Shown piece after piece: positions 47,232 through 56,171 of a DNA stretch of 64,000 nt; position 1 is the first letter of the stretch, and each line of letters starts with the position of its first letter. The stretch covers positions 10,010 through 74,009 of the forward strand of contig CAVTFD010000047.1 of assembly GCA_963733945.1 (NCBI GenBank). Reading direction: 5' to 3'. The notes under the pieces are model-generated. The model did no database searches. It had not been told where the DNA came from and saw nothing but the letters and a program-made list of their open reading frames with translations. The stretch comes from AP-15 sp963733945 (lineage in GTDB: Bacteria > Pseudomonadota > Alphaproteobacteria > ATCC43930 > CGMCC-115725). The position numbers were made by a program, and so were the translations under genes.

Positions 47232-48251
47232 ATGCTCGAAACGACGATCGCGGGCAGTCTGCCAAAACCTTCCTGGCTTGCCATCCCACAGATGCTGTGG
47301 GCGCCCTGGAGACTCGCCGGCGAAGCCTTGGTAGAGGCAAAGCGCGACGCCACGATATTGATGGTGAAGCTGCAAGAGGACGCCGGGATCGACATCGTGA
47401 CCGATGGCGAGCAGGCGCGGCAGCATTTCGTGCACGGGTTTCTCGAACACATCGAAGGCGTGGATTTCACCCACCGCGTCACGATCGGCATTCGCAACAA
47501 CCGGTACGAGGCGCAAGTGCCGACCGTCACCGGGCCATTGCGGCGCCAAGGAAGCGTCCATGGCTTCGAGGCGGCAATCGCCCGCAAACATACGCGACGG
47601 CTGTTCAAATTCACCTTGCCGGGCCCAATGACGATCGTCGATACCTTAGCCGATGCCCATTACGGCGACCGGGCGGCCCTGGCCATGGCGTTCGCGGATT
47701 TGCTCAATGAAGAGGCGCGCGAGCTCGCGGCGATCGGCGTCGACGTGATCCAATTCGATGAGCCGGCCTTCAACGTTTATATGGAGGCGGTGACACAGTG
47801 GGGGATCCCGGCCCTCGAACGCGCCGCCGCCGGGCTCGCCTGCAAGACCGCCGTCCATATCTGCTATGGCTACGGGATCAAGGCGAATATCGACTGGAAA
47901 GCGGGCCTCGGCGCCGAGTGGCGGCAATATGAGGCAATATTTCCGGCGCTGGCGGCGAGCTGCATCGACCAGGTATCGGTCGAATGCGCCGGCAGCAAGG
48001 TGCCGGTCGAGCTGTTGGGGCTATTGGCGGGCAAGGACGTTCTGCTCGGAGCAGTCGACGTCGCGCGCGAAGAGATCGAGAGCCCGCAACAGGTCGCCGC
48101 AACGATCGAGCGGGCGCTGCGCTTCGTTCCTATCGAGCGCCTGTTCCCTTGCAGCAATTGCGGCATGGCGCCGATGCGCCGAGGCACGGCGATCTTGAAG
48201 CTGCGCGCACTTGCCGCCGGCGCGGCGCTGGTGCGCAATTGCCTTGGCTAG
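47232..48251 (+). CDS. Core MetE-like methionine synthase (MesD type)
   Basis: Cobalamin-independent methyltransferase of the MetE C-terminal domain family, 339 residues. The N-terminus TTIAGSLPKPSWLA and LWAPWRLAGEAL, and the zinc ligands (His and Cys in AVHICYGYG, Cys in FPCSNCGMAPM), match the short MesD group that methylates homocysteine from methyltetrahydrofolate. MesD is described as working with the DUF1852 protein MesX; no mesX is in the window. Its TAG stop shares the palindrome CTAG with the convergent dioxygenase gene. Confidence 0.82.
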   Translation: MLETTIAGSLPKPSWLAIPQMLWAPWRLAGEALVEAKRDATILMVKLQEDAGIDIVTDGEQARQHFVHGFLEHIEGVDFTHRVTIGIRNNRYEAQVPTVTGPLRRQGSVHGFEAAIARKHTRRLFKFTLPGPMTIVDTLADAHYGDRAALAMAFADLLNEEARELAAIGVDVIQFDEPAFNVYMEAVTQWGIPALERAAAGLACKTAVHICYGYGIKANIDWKAGLGAEWRQYEAIFPALAASCIDQVSVECAGSKVPVELLGLLAGKDVLLGAVDVAREEIESPQQVAATIERALRFVPIERLFPCSNCGMAPMRRGTAILKLRALAAGAALVRNCLG

Positions 48252-49369
48252 ACGATAACTGCCTTCGAATCGGTCGCTTCGGGCTCAGCCGAGGGCGGAT
48301 CGAACGCCGAAACGCCAATTCTTTCGCGCCACCGATGCGTTTTAATCCCGGTCCATTCCAACAGGTCACCACATTTCCACCCCAGCACGCTGCGACCGCC
48401 GAGTGCGGCAGTGGTCCACGGCAGCAATCCCGGCCACGGGAAGAACGGGCTGCGCCGTCCATAGGCCCAGATCTCGACGCGCAGGGAGGAGTGCGCGCTC
48501 GGTCCCCGCGCGTGGAACCCGAAGGTATCGGCGACGACAAGCGCATTGGCCGGAACCGCGAAGGCGCGCGGCGGGGCAAGACCCAACGCTGACAGTTCGG
48601 CCGCATCGATGCGAAACGAGCCTTGCCGCGTCTCGGCGTTCGCCGACCGGCGAGCGGAGAGGCTCATCCGTCGTTCCCACGCGAGGCGTTGTGCGGTCAG
48701 CCGGTGCGAGCCGGGCACATAGACAAAGGGTCCGGCATCTTCGGCGACGTCGGTCAGAAACAGCCATGCCTTGACCGTCGGGTGAAAGGTATCGGCGTGC
48801 AGCAGCGTTTGCGGATCGGGCGAACCGGGGCAGGCGTGGCGCAGAATGCTCTGCACCCACACGACTGGCTCGGCGTTGCGGCTGCCCGCGTAGCGGATAA
48901 GCCCGCGCCAGTCCCGCGATCGCAACAGCGCGCCTAGCGCGGGAAGACGGGCAAGAGTGCTGCGGCTGAGCGCGATCTTGTGGACGATCGTGTCGCCCTC
49001 GGTGATTTCACGCAGCGGGCCGCGATAGGCTTTGATCTCCGCGACGAGGGCGGCGAACTCACCCTGCGGCAGAAAGTTTCGCCGCAGGACAAATCCGTCC
49101 CGGTCGAACGCCTCCCGGTCGGTGGCTGAAATCAGGCAAGCGAGCCTGCGGCGGCGTATGCTCCCCAGGCGGTGAGCGACAGCGACCCGGGTGGCGTGCA
49201 GGCCCCATTGGTTCAGCGACCGGCTGCCGATCAAGAGATTGCGCTCGAACGATTTGGCTCCGGTGAAGAGTTGGGCAAACCACCAAGGGGTCATGATCGC
49301 GTCGCGCAATCGCGACACAACGAGCGTCTCTCCGGAAGCAGCAGCTGCGGACGGCCCGGTGAACGCCAT
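48248..49369 (-). CDS. Phytanoyl-CoA dioxygenase (PhyH) family protein
   Basis: Probable Fe(II)/2-oxoglutarate oxygenase, about 373 residues. The iron triad is suggested by HADTFHPTVKAWLFL (HxD) and the distal His in DTFGFHARGPSAHSSLRVE, with the Arg that binds 2-oxoglutarate in SSLRVEIW. YVPGSHRLTAQRL is typical of PhyH proteins. The ATG at 49369 overlaps the stop of the KpsS-like gene (TGATG), so the two are translated together; a polysaccharide-modifying role is inferred from this. Confidence 0.82.
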   Translation of the reverse strand: MAFTGPSAAAASGETLVVSRLRDAIMTPWWFAQLFTGAKSFERNLLIGSRSLNQWGLHATRVAVAHRLGSIRRRRLACLISATDREAFDRDGFVLRRNFLPQGEFAALVAEIKAYRGPLREITEGDTIVHKIALSRSTLARLPALGALLRSRDWRGLIRYAGSRNAEPVVWVQSILRHACPGSPDPQTLLHADTFHPTVKAWLFLTDVAEDAGPFVYVPGSHRLTAQRLAWERRMSLSARRSANAETRQGSFRIDAAELSALGLAPPRAFAVPANALVVADTFGFHARGPSAHSSLRVEIWAYGRRSPFFPWPGLLPWTTAALGGRSVLGWKCGDLLEWTGIKTHRWRERIGVSAFDPPSAEPEATDSKAVIV

Positions 49370-50664
49370 CAAATGCGACCAGCGACCGCGATCGGTGTGG
49401 CCGAACTGGCAGAACCGCCAGCCCGCTCGAGGGCGCGGCCGCTGGCCGGTCGGGCACAGGCGGCTTCCAGTCGATCGACCGCGGCTTCGGCCGCGAGCCG
49501 CAGCCCGGCTTCATTAAAGAACGATCCTGGGATCAGGCAGCGATCGATCAGTACCCGCCGGAACGCATCCCATAGCGCTGTATCGGGCCGTGCCGGGGAG
49601 AGCCAGAAATCATCGAGCTCTCCCTGAAACGTCAATTCTGCGATATCGTAAACAGCCTTGCCGAGAGTGATGACCCGCAGGCCCCTGGCCAGCGCTTCGC
49701 TGCCCACGGTGCTGTTGACCGTGACCACCGCCTGGCTGCGATCGAGCACTCTGCCCAGCTGACCGCCATCGAGCACCGTTACCCGTTCGGCAATCATATA
49801 TTCGACGGCCAGGTGGCCGACCATTCCGGCCCAATCCACCAGCCCACAATCCAAAGGATGCAGCTTGACGACGAGCCGTGCCGCAGGCGGCGCGCATCGG
49901 GCAAAAGAGCTCAGGACATGCTCGATGGCAAGATGCATCGCCCGAAACGGCGAGTGGACGCGCATCTGATAGTCGCAGTCGAGTTGCAGGGGGAAGAAAA
50001 AGATCGGGTCGCCGGTCAGCGTCTCGATCGCCGCCTCTGCCCGCCGCTTTGCCCGGCGCATCAGCGCGAGGCGGCGCAACCAACCTGCATATTCGATCAT
50101 CTGATGGTAGGGCCGATGCGTGGCGTAATGCGGGAAACGCCACACCCCAGCCATCGATGATAAATTGTAAAGGACGTCTTCGAATGCCCGCCGGCGGAAG
50201 CTGCCCGGCACCGCTGGCGGCGTCGCCGGCTCTGGCAGCCCACGCGCCTTTTCGCGATACCAGTCGGGGTTCCGCGGCAATGATGAATGGCCGTTGACGC
50301 CACCTTCCTCGAAGGTTACCCAGTCAGGGCGCATATATCCTTCTTCGACGACGTGCACGCGGATCGCCCGCACTTCGGCGACGCGAATGGCCGCGCGATG
50401 CAGCGGCCGGCAGTCGCCGAACAGAATGAGATCGCTGATTGCTTTGTCGACGATCAGACGATCGAGAAATTCCGGCCATTCATGCTCGCGGCCGCAGAAG
50501 TCGACTGCACCCGGAAGTCGCCAGAATGCTTGGTCGCCGCCATTGAAATTAACCCGGTATACGGCGTGGCCCCGCGCCGCGAGCGCCCTCCCCAGACGTT
50601 CGAAAAATCTCGTCGCCATCCCTTGCAGGAACAGAAAGGCGCGATCGGGTGACGACGCCATCAT
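49369..50664 (-). CDS. KpsS-like capsule polysaccharide transferase
   Basis: Family of capsular polysaccharide proteins (KpsS, beta-Kdo transferase that primes the lipid linker). The 431 residues begin FLFLQGMATRFFERLGRAL and VYRVNFNGGDQAFW, with LILFGDCRPLHRAAI, VVEEGYMRPDWVTFEEGGVNG, FFFPLQLDCDYQMRVHSPF and VVTVNSTVGSEALARGLRV, all typical. Other capsule genes (kpsC, kpsMT) are not here. Followed by a translationally coupled PhyH oxygenase. Confidence 0.86.
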   Translation of the reverse strand: MMASSPDRAFLFLQGMATRFFERLGRALAARGHAVYRVNFNGGDQAFWRLPGAVDFCGREHEWPEFLDRLIVDKAISDLILFGDCRPLHRAAIRVAEVRAIRVHVVEEGYMRPDWVTFEEGGVNGHSSLPRNPDWYREKARGLPEPATPPAVPGSFRRRAFEDVLYNLSSMAGVWRFPHYATHRPYHQMIEYAGWLRRLALMRRAKRRAEAAIETLTGDPIFFFPLQLDCDYQMRVHSPFRAMHLAIEHVLSSFARCAPPAARLVVKLHPLDCGLVDWAGMVGHLAVEYMIAERVTVLDGGQLGRVLDRSQAVVTVNSTVGSEALARGLRVITLGKAVYDIAELTFQGELDDFWLSPARPDTALWDAFRRVLIDRCLIPGSFFNEAGLRLAAEAAVDRLEAACARPASGRALERAGGSASSATPIAVAGRI

Positions 50665-51016
50665 TATCGCCTGCCGATACGTTGCACCGTAACTATCTGT
50701 CGGTCAGGTCGCGATGCATTGCCATCCCCCGAACCGAGTCCCGTCGCGTTCCGGGCGAACGCAGAGACCGTCGCTCCCGATACCGCTACTTTCGATCACC
50801 TCGCCGGCCGATGTCCACGAATTTCTGCGGTTTCATATTCCACATCGAAGTTACGCGCGTGACACGGCACAGAAGCAACACGCCATCGCGCGACGCGATC
50901 CCCCAGCTATCGTGAACGTCACACCGATCAAGTTTCCAAAGCGTCCTTTGACGCTTTCTTAGGGGAATAGGGCATTCCATCCCGAGGGACCAGGGTGTCC
51001 CTTCGAGGTAAGCGCT
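50665..51016. other. Intergenic region upstream of a response regulator
   Basis: About 350 bases separating divergent genes. Apart from the hairpin at 50938-50957 I find no gene. Short frames present lack a Shine-Dalgarno and protein-like composition. It presumably contains both divergent promoters. Confidence 0.5.
50938..50957 (+). terminator. Terminator- or attenuator-like hairpin
   Basis: Perfect 8-base inverted repeat AAAGCGTC / GACGCTTT with a CTTT loop, followed by CTTAGG rather than a full T-run. It lies about 60 bases before the response-regulator start on the plus strand. It could be a leader hairpin or an intrinsic terminator; the missing U-tract makes termination uncertain. Confidence 0.4.
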
Positions 51017-51409
51017 ATGGCGCGCGTGCTACTGGCTGAATCGGACCGCCGAATTCGCGATTTTATTGCCGGCATCCTCATTGATTGCGGCCATGCCGTC
51101 GAGGTATGCGCCGACGGTATCGAGGCAGCCACGTCGCTGACCACCAAAGGGGCCGATGTCGTCGTGACCGATCTGGTGCTTAGTCTTGGCCAAGGTAACG
51201 CCCTCCGGCAAAATTGCGCAGCGCTCGGGATTCCGACGATCACCCTGACTGGCTGCGAATTTCGTCCCGATCAAGCGGCGGCCAAGCGGCCGCCGATATT
51301 GCTCGAAAAACCGTTCCGCTTTGCCGACCTGCAATCCGTGCTCGACGCTGTGGCGGTTCATTCGCGTTCTGTCGCGAACAGCGCGGCGCGAGCGGTCGCC
51401 GTGGGATGA
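51017..51409 (+). CDS. Single-domain response regulator
   Basis: A 130-residue receiver domain without an output domain. Acidic residues in LLAESDRR, phosphoacceptor Asp52 in VVVTDLVLS, Thr in TITLTG and Lys in LLEKPFRF make a complete phosphorylation site. No kinase is adjacent. GAGGTAAGC precedes the ATG. A CheY/CpdR-like signalling role is possible but unproven. Confidence 0.85.
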   Translation: MARVLLAESDRRIRDFIAGILIDCGHAVEVCADGIEAATSLTTKGADVVVTDLVLSLGQGNALRQNCAALGIPTITLTGCEFRPDQAAAKRPPILLEKPFRFADLQSVLDAVAVHSRSVANSAARAVAVG

Positions 51410-51419
51410 TCTGCTCCGG

Positions 51420-52169
51420 TTAGAAGTCTGGTTTTGCCAAAGGCCGGACCAATGCACGGATCGGCACGGACGCAGGCGCCTCGTCGTCCGCCGCTGCCCA
51501 ACCCCATTCGAGCAGCGGCATGGCGGTGTGGGCGAAGGCGAGGATGCGGTCGATCAACGCCGGCGATTGCATCTCGGCATCGCTCAGGGCGGCATGGGCA
51601 GTGAACGATTTCCAGCCGACATATTCGGCCACGGCGGTCCCCTTGGCCGCTTCAAAACCGCGCGGCGGGCGGCTCAGCCGCTCGGCGCTGGACATCGGAT
51701 AGCCCGCCGCTTCCAACCCACGGGCGATCGCCAGGAACCCGTCCTGATCGTCGAGGACGGCGCGCCGCAACCGGGTCAGGAGATCAGGCTCGGGATGCCA
51801 GAACCCGGCCGCCACCATCGATTCACCCGGAGCGACGTGTAGGTAGAGCAAGCCAGGGTCGCGTTTGCCGCCTGATCGCGTCAGCACCGCCCCCGCATGG
51901 GTCTTGTACAGCCGTTTGTCGGGCGAAAAGCGGACATCGCGGTAGATACGGAAAATACTGCGACCGGGATCGCCGACCAATGGCACCCCGGCTCGCCTGA
52001 GCGCTCCCCCGAGGGCTGTGATCAGGTCGCGGAACGGTGCGAGCACCTCGGCCTCATAGGCTGCCTTGCGCGGCTTGAACCAGGCCGGGTCGTTGTTGTC
52101 GCGCAATTCGCTGAGAAATGCGAACGCCGCCGGCCGGAAACCGGCAAACGCCGCAGCGGCTGTCATCAT
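51420..52169 (-). CDS. DUF2461 family protein
   Basis: Conserved protein of about 249 residues with the TIGR02453/DUF2461 pattern: FLSELRDNNDPAWFKPRKAAYE, FRIYRDVRFSPDKRLYKTHAGAV, LYLHVAPGESMVAAGFWHPE. The family function is unknown. GGAGGA with AAAGG precedes the tandem ATGs at 52169/52166. Confidence 0.88.
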   Translation of the reverse strand: MMTAAAAFAGFRPAAFAFLSELRDNNDPAWFKPRKAAYEAEVLAPFRDLITALGGALRRAGVPLVGDPGRSIFRIYRDVRFSPDKRLYKTHAGAVLTRSGGKRDPGLLYLHVAPGESMVAAGFWHPEPDLLTRLRRAVLDDQDGFLAIARGLEAAGYPMSSAERLSRPPRGFEAAKGTAVAEYVGWKSFTAHAALSDAEMQSPALIDRILAFAHTAMPLLEWGWAAADDEAPASVPIRALVRPLAKPDF

Positions 52170-52217
52170 CGCCTTTCTCCTCCCTGAGGCGGCGCCAACC
52201 AACCGACGTCGGGCTTA

Positions 52218-52961
52218 TCAGCGGTGATGCCGCGCGCAAAGCAGGAATTCGCGGTTGCCTTCGGCTCCGAGGATCGGGCTTTCGACGACGCCTTCTACCG
52301 CCCAGCCGGGCTGCGCGCCGAGCCAGGCAGCAGCGCGGTCGCAGACCGAACTGTGGACCGCCGGATCGCGGACCACTCCGCCCTTGCCGACAAACTCGCG
52401 GCCGGCTTCGAATTGCGGCTTGACCAGCGCGACCAGTGCGGCGTGCGCCGCAGCGAGCGCGAGCGGCGCCGGCAGCACCGTTGTCAGACCGATAAAACTA
52501 ACATCGCAAGTTATGATGTCGACGGCCTCGGGAATCTGCTCGCGCGTCAGCACACGCGCGTTCACCCGCTCGCGCACGACGACGCGCGGGTCCTGGCGCA
52601 ATTTCCAGGCGAGCTGGCCGTGGCCAACGTCGACCGCGTAAACCAGCCGCGCGCCGCGCGCCAGCAACACATCGGTAAAGCCGCCGGTCGAGGCGCCGAT
52701 ATCGAGAGCAATCCGACCGGATACGTCGAGGCCGAAATGATCGAGCGCATGTGCGAGCTTGACGCCGCCGCGTGAGACCCAGGGATGGTCGCGACCTTTG
52801 ACCGCCAGTGCGGCTTCGGCGGCAAGCCGATCGCCCGCCTTGTCGATCCGCCGGTCGCCGGCGTAGACGAGACCGGCAAGGATCAGCGCCTGCGCCTTGG
52901 TCCGGCTCTCCGCCAGCCCGCGCTCGACAAGCAGCTGATCAACCCGCTGCTTCGCCAACAA
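52218..52961 (-). CDS. tlyA: TlyA-type rRNA 2'-O-methyltransferase
   Basis: Ribosomal RNA methyltransferase with an N-terminal S4 RNA-binding domain (QRVDQLLVERGLAESRTKAQ, residues 5-65) and an FtsJ/RrmJ-like SAM domain (ALDIGASTGGFTDVLLARGA, DIITCDVSFIGL, LVKPQFEAGRE). TlyA enzymes 2'-O-methylate 16S and/or 23S rRNA and affect capreomycin sensitivity. 247 residues. It follows dxs on the same strand at 11 bases, a common alphaproteobacterial pairing. Confidence 0.93.
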   Translation of the reverse strand: MLAKQRVDQLLVERGLAESRTKAQALILAGLVYAGDRRIDKAGDRLAAEAALAVKGRDHPWVSRGGVKLAHALDHFGLDVSGRIALDIGASTGGFTDVLLARGARLVYAVDVGHGQLAWKLRQDPRVVVRERVNARVLTREQIPEAVDIITCDVSFIGLTTVLPAPLALAAAHAALVALVKPQFEAGREFVGKGGVVRDPAVHSSVCDRAAAWLGAQPGWAVEGVVESPILGAEGNREFLLCARHHR

Positions 52962-52972
52962 TCCGAAACAAG

Positions 52973-54928
52973 CTATGCCCGAGCCGGTTGCTCTGCAATT
53001 TCGCGGCCGAGCGCCGACAAGGCCATTGCCACAATGTGGCGGGCGTTGAGTCCGGCCTGATCATATTGCGCCTGCGGGCTGTCGTGGTCGAGAAAGGCGT
53101 CGGGCAGCACCATAGTGCGGATCTTGAGCCCGTGGTCGAGCAGGCCGTTCATCGCCAGATGATGCAACACATGACTCCCGAAGCCGCCGATCGCCCCTTC
53201 CTCAATCGTGATCACAACCTCATGTTCGCGCGCCAACCGAGCAATGAGGTCGGTGTCGAGCGGTTTGACAAAGCGCGCATCGGCGATTGTCGTCGACAAT
53301 CCATAGGCGGCCAGTTCCTGCGCCGCCTTCATGCACTCGCCGAGCCGCGCGCCAAGGCTCAACAGCGCAATCGTGTTGCCTTCGCGGATGATGCGGCCAC
53401 GCCCGATCTCGAGGGGCACTCCCGTTTCCGGCAAGGGCACGCCCACCCCGTCGCCGCGCGGGAAGCGCACCGCCGAGGGACCGTCGTCGATCGCTACGCA
53501 GGTAGATACCATATGCACGAGCTCGGCTTCGTCAGCGGCAGCCATAATCACGAACCCGGGCAGGCAGCCGAGATAGGTGATGTCGAACGAGCCGGCGTGA
53601 GTCTGGCCGTCTTGGCCGACAAGACCCGCGCGATCGATTGCGAAGCGCACCGGCAATTTCTGGATCGCGACGTCGTGGACGACCTGGTCGTAGGCGCGTT
53701 GCAGGAAGGTCGAATAGATTGCTGCGAAAGGTTTCATGCCCTCGGCGGCGAGGCCGGCGGCAAAGGTCACCGCGTGCTGCTCAGCGATCCCGACATCAAA
53801 GCACCGCTTTGGGAACTTATCGCCGAAAAGGTTGAGCCCGGTGCCGGACGGCATTGCAGCGGTGATTGCAACGATGCGGTCGTCAGCTTCGGCCTCCTTG
53901 ATCAGCGCCTTCGCGAAGACCGAAGTATAAGAGGGCGCCTTCGACGTCGACTTGACCTGCGCGCCGGTAACGACATCGAACTTGGCGACGCTGTGCCACT
54001 TGTCCTCGGCCTGCTCGGCCGACAGATATCCGTGGCCCTTCTCGGTCACGGCGTGGACCAAGACCGGTCCTGGTTCCTTGCTCTCGCGGATATTCTTCAA
54101 AACCGGCAGCAGATGATCGATGTTGTGACCGTCGATTGGGCCGACATAATAAAAGCCGAGCTCCTCGAACATCGTCCCGCCGGTGATGAAGCTGCGGGCT
54201 AATTCCTCGGCCCGCCGTGCCGCATCTTCGAGCCGCCGGGGGAAATGGCGGGCCACTTCCTTGGCGATATGGCGCAGCGACATGAAGGATTTCGAGGACA
54301 GCAGACGCGACAGATAGGCACTCATCGCGCCAACTGCGGGGGCGATAGACATGTCGTTGTCGTTGAGGATGACGATCAGCCGCGAATCCATGGCGCCGGC
54401 GTTGTTCATCGCCTCATAGGCCATTCCCCCGCTCATTGCGCTGTCACCGATCACCGCAATGACGTTGCGGTGCTCACCGCGTAAATCGCGAGCGACCGCC
54501 ATGCCCAACCCCGACGAGATCGAGGTCGAAGCGTGTGCGGCGCCAAAGGGATCGTATTCGCTTTCCGAGCGCTTGGTAAAACCGGACAGTCCGCCACCCT
54601 GACGAATGGTGCGGATGCGGTCGCGACGGCCAGTCAGGATTTTGTGCGGATAGGCCTGATGACCGACATCCCAGATCAGCCGGTCGTGCGGCGTGTCGAA
54701 GACATAGTGTAGCGCCACGGTCAGCTCCACGACGCCGAGGCTTGCGCCGAAATGACCGCCGGTGATCGACACCGCGTCGATCAGCTCGGTGCGCAGTTCG
54801 TCGGCAAGCTGCCGCAGATCCTGCTCCGGCAGCCGGCGCAGATCGGCCGGAATATCAATCCGGTCGAGCATCGGCGTCCGATTAGAGATCGGGCGATTCG
54901 GTTTCGAATCCAATGGTGCGCTCCTCAC
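52973..54928 (-). CDS. dxs: 1-deoxy-D-xylulose-5-phosphate synthase
   Basis: Thiamine-dependent first enzyme of the MEP isoprenoid pathway. The 651 residues contain GGHFGASLGVVELTVALHYV, DVGHQAYPHKILTGRRD, the TPP motif GDSAMSGGMAYEAMNNAG, and the transketolase domain DVGIAEQHAVTFAAGLAAEG. Its start overlaps the ispA stop by four bases (ATGA), and xseB lies just upstream: an xseB-ispA-dxs-tlyA operon. Confidence 0.97.
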   Translation of the reverse strand: MRSAPLDSKPNRPISNRTPMLDRIDIPADLRRLPEQDLRQLADELRTELIDAVSITGGHFGASLGVVELTVALHYVFDTPHDRLIWDVGHQAYPHKILTGRRDRIRTIRQGGGLSGFTKRSESEYDPFGAAHASTSISSGLGMAVARDLRGEHRNVIAVIGDSAMSGGMAYEAMNNAGAMDSRLIVILNDNDMSIAPAVGAMSAYLSRLLSSKSFMSLRHIAKEVARHFPRRLEDAARRAEELARSFITGGTMFEELGFYYVGPIDGHNIDHLLPVLKNIRESKEPGPVLVHAVTEKGHGYLSAEQAEDKWHSVAKFDVVTGAQVKSTSKAPSYTSVFAKALIKEAEADDRIVAITAAMPSGTGLNLFGDKFPKRCFDVGIAEQHAVTFAAGLAAEGMKPFAAIYSTFLQRAYDQVVHDVAIQKLPVRFAIDRAGLVGQDGQTHAGSFDITYLGCLPGFVIMAAADEAELVHMVSTCVAIDDGPSAVRFPRGDGVGVPLPETGVPLEIGRGRIIREGNTIALLSLGARLGECMKAAQELAAYGLSTTIADARFVKPLDTDLIARLAREHEVVITIEEGAIGGFGSHVLHHLAMNGLLDHGLKIRTMVLPDAFLDHDSPQAQYDQAGLNARHIVAMALSALGREIAEQPARA

Positions 54929-55836
54929 GTGCGGCGGCTGATCACAAATCGCGCCGCCTCTCTTAAAAGTTCCGCTCTTCCCCCGAACAAATCAAGATGC
55001 CCGACTGCTTGGCGGATCAGCAGCTCGGCCTGAGCGCGGGCGCGCTCGACGCCGAGAATGGACACAAAGGTGGCCTTGCCGGCGGCGGCGTCGGCGCCGA
55101 CCGGCTTTCCGGTCTCGGCCGCAGAGCCCTCGACGTCGAGAAGATCATCTGCAATCTGAAAGGCCAACCCCAGGTCATGTGCATAGCCGCGCAGCGCGAT
55201 TCGCGGCTCGGCCGGCGCCTTGGCGAGAATCGCTCCGGCCTCGCATGCGAATGCAATGAGCGCGCCGGTCTTCATTCTCTGCAGCCGGGTAATCGCACCG
55301 ATGTCAAGCGCCTGCCGCTCCGCGATCAGGTCGATCATCTGACCGCCGACCATGCCGGCGGCGCCGGCGGCGACAGCAAGCGCCGCCACTAGCTCGCAGC
55401 GCACCGCCGGGTCGTTGTGCGTGTCCGGGTGCGCCAGCACCTCGAAAGCCGCGGTAAGCAGGCCATCGCCGGCGAGGACCGCAGTCGCCTCGTCAAATTC
55501 CTTGTGACAGGTCGGGCGGCCACGCCGCAGGTCGCTGTCATCCATCGCCGGCAAGTCGTCATGGACCAGCGAATAGGCGTGGACCATTTCAATCGCCGCC
55601 GCCACCTGCAATGCGCACCGTCGGGCGATGCCGAACAGGCGCGCACCGGCCAGCACTAGGAACGGCCGTAGCCGCTTCCCCGGAGCCAGCGCCGAATAGC
55701 GCATCGCCTCGTAAACCCGTGCTTCGAGGTCCGGAGGGACAAGCAACAGTTGATCCAGCGCCGAATCGGTCAAGGATGCCGCCTGCCCCAGGGCCTCCGG
55801 AAAGGGTACCGAATCCGACCACGTGGCGTCAGTCAA
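54925..55836 (-). CDS. ispA: Polyprenyl (farnesyl/geranyl) diphosphate synthase
   Basis: Condenses IPP with DMAPP/GPP to farnesyl diphosphate, using the MEP product made by Dxs next door. First Asp-rich motif VHDDLPAMDDSDLRRG, second motif FQIADDLLDVEG, and KTGALIAFACEAGAI are visible. 303 residues from a TTG start that overlaps xseB by eight bases. Confidence 0.95.
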   Translation of the reverse strand: MTDATWSDSVPFPEALGQAASLTDSALDQLLLVPPDLEARVYEAMRYSALAPGKRLRPFLVLAGARLFGIARRCALQVAAAIEMVHAYSLVHDDLPAMDDSDLRRGRPTCHKEFDEATAVLAGDGLLTAAFEVLAHPDTHNDPAVRCELVAALAVAAGAAGMVGGQMIDLIAERQALDIGAITRLQRMKTGALIAFACEAGAILAKAPAEPRIALRGYAHDLGLAFQIADDLLDVEGSAAETGKPVGADAAAGKATFVSILGVERARAQAELLIRQAVGHLDLFGGRAELLREAARFVISRRT

Positions 55837-56080
55837 GTTTCGCCGGCTCCGCCGAAACAGCGCCGTCGGGGCCGATCACGATGCGATCGACCCGCTGCTG
55901 CGCCTCGTTAAGCTTTCTTTCGCAATGCTGTTTCAGCTGCGCGCCCCTCTCGTAGGATAGGATTGCCTCGTCGAGCTTGACTTGCCCACCCTCGAGCCGC
56001 CGCACAATCTGCTCGAGTTCAACCAGCGCTTCCTCGAAGCTCATCGTCGCGATATCGGCAGGCTCTGTCGGTTCGGCCAT
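55829..56080 (-). CDS. xseB: Exodeoxyribonuclease VII small subunit
   Basis: Small subunit of exonuclease VII, 83 residues. The family pattern is clear: MSFEEALVELEQIVRRLEGG then KLDEAILSYERGAQLKQHCE. It is first in the xseB-ispA-dxs-tlyA operon. The xseA partner is not in the window. Confidence 0.94.
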   Translation of the reverse strand: MAEPTEPADIATMSFEEALVELEQIVRRLEGGQVKLDEAILSYERGAQLKQHCERKLNEAQQRVDRIVIGPDGAVSAEPAKLD

Positions 56081-56171
56081 CTGCTATTCTTAACAAGATA
56101 TGCGAGGATCGCAGGGCGTCCTAGCCGCAAGCGGGAATGCAAATACGGCGTCGGTTGCAAATCAGCAACAA

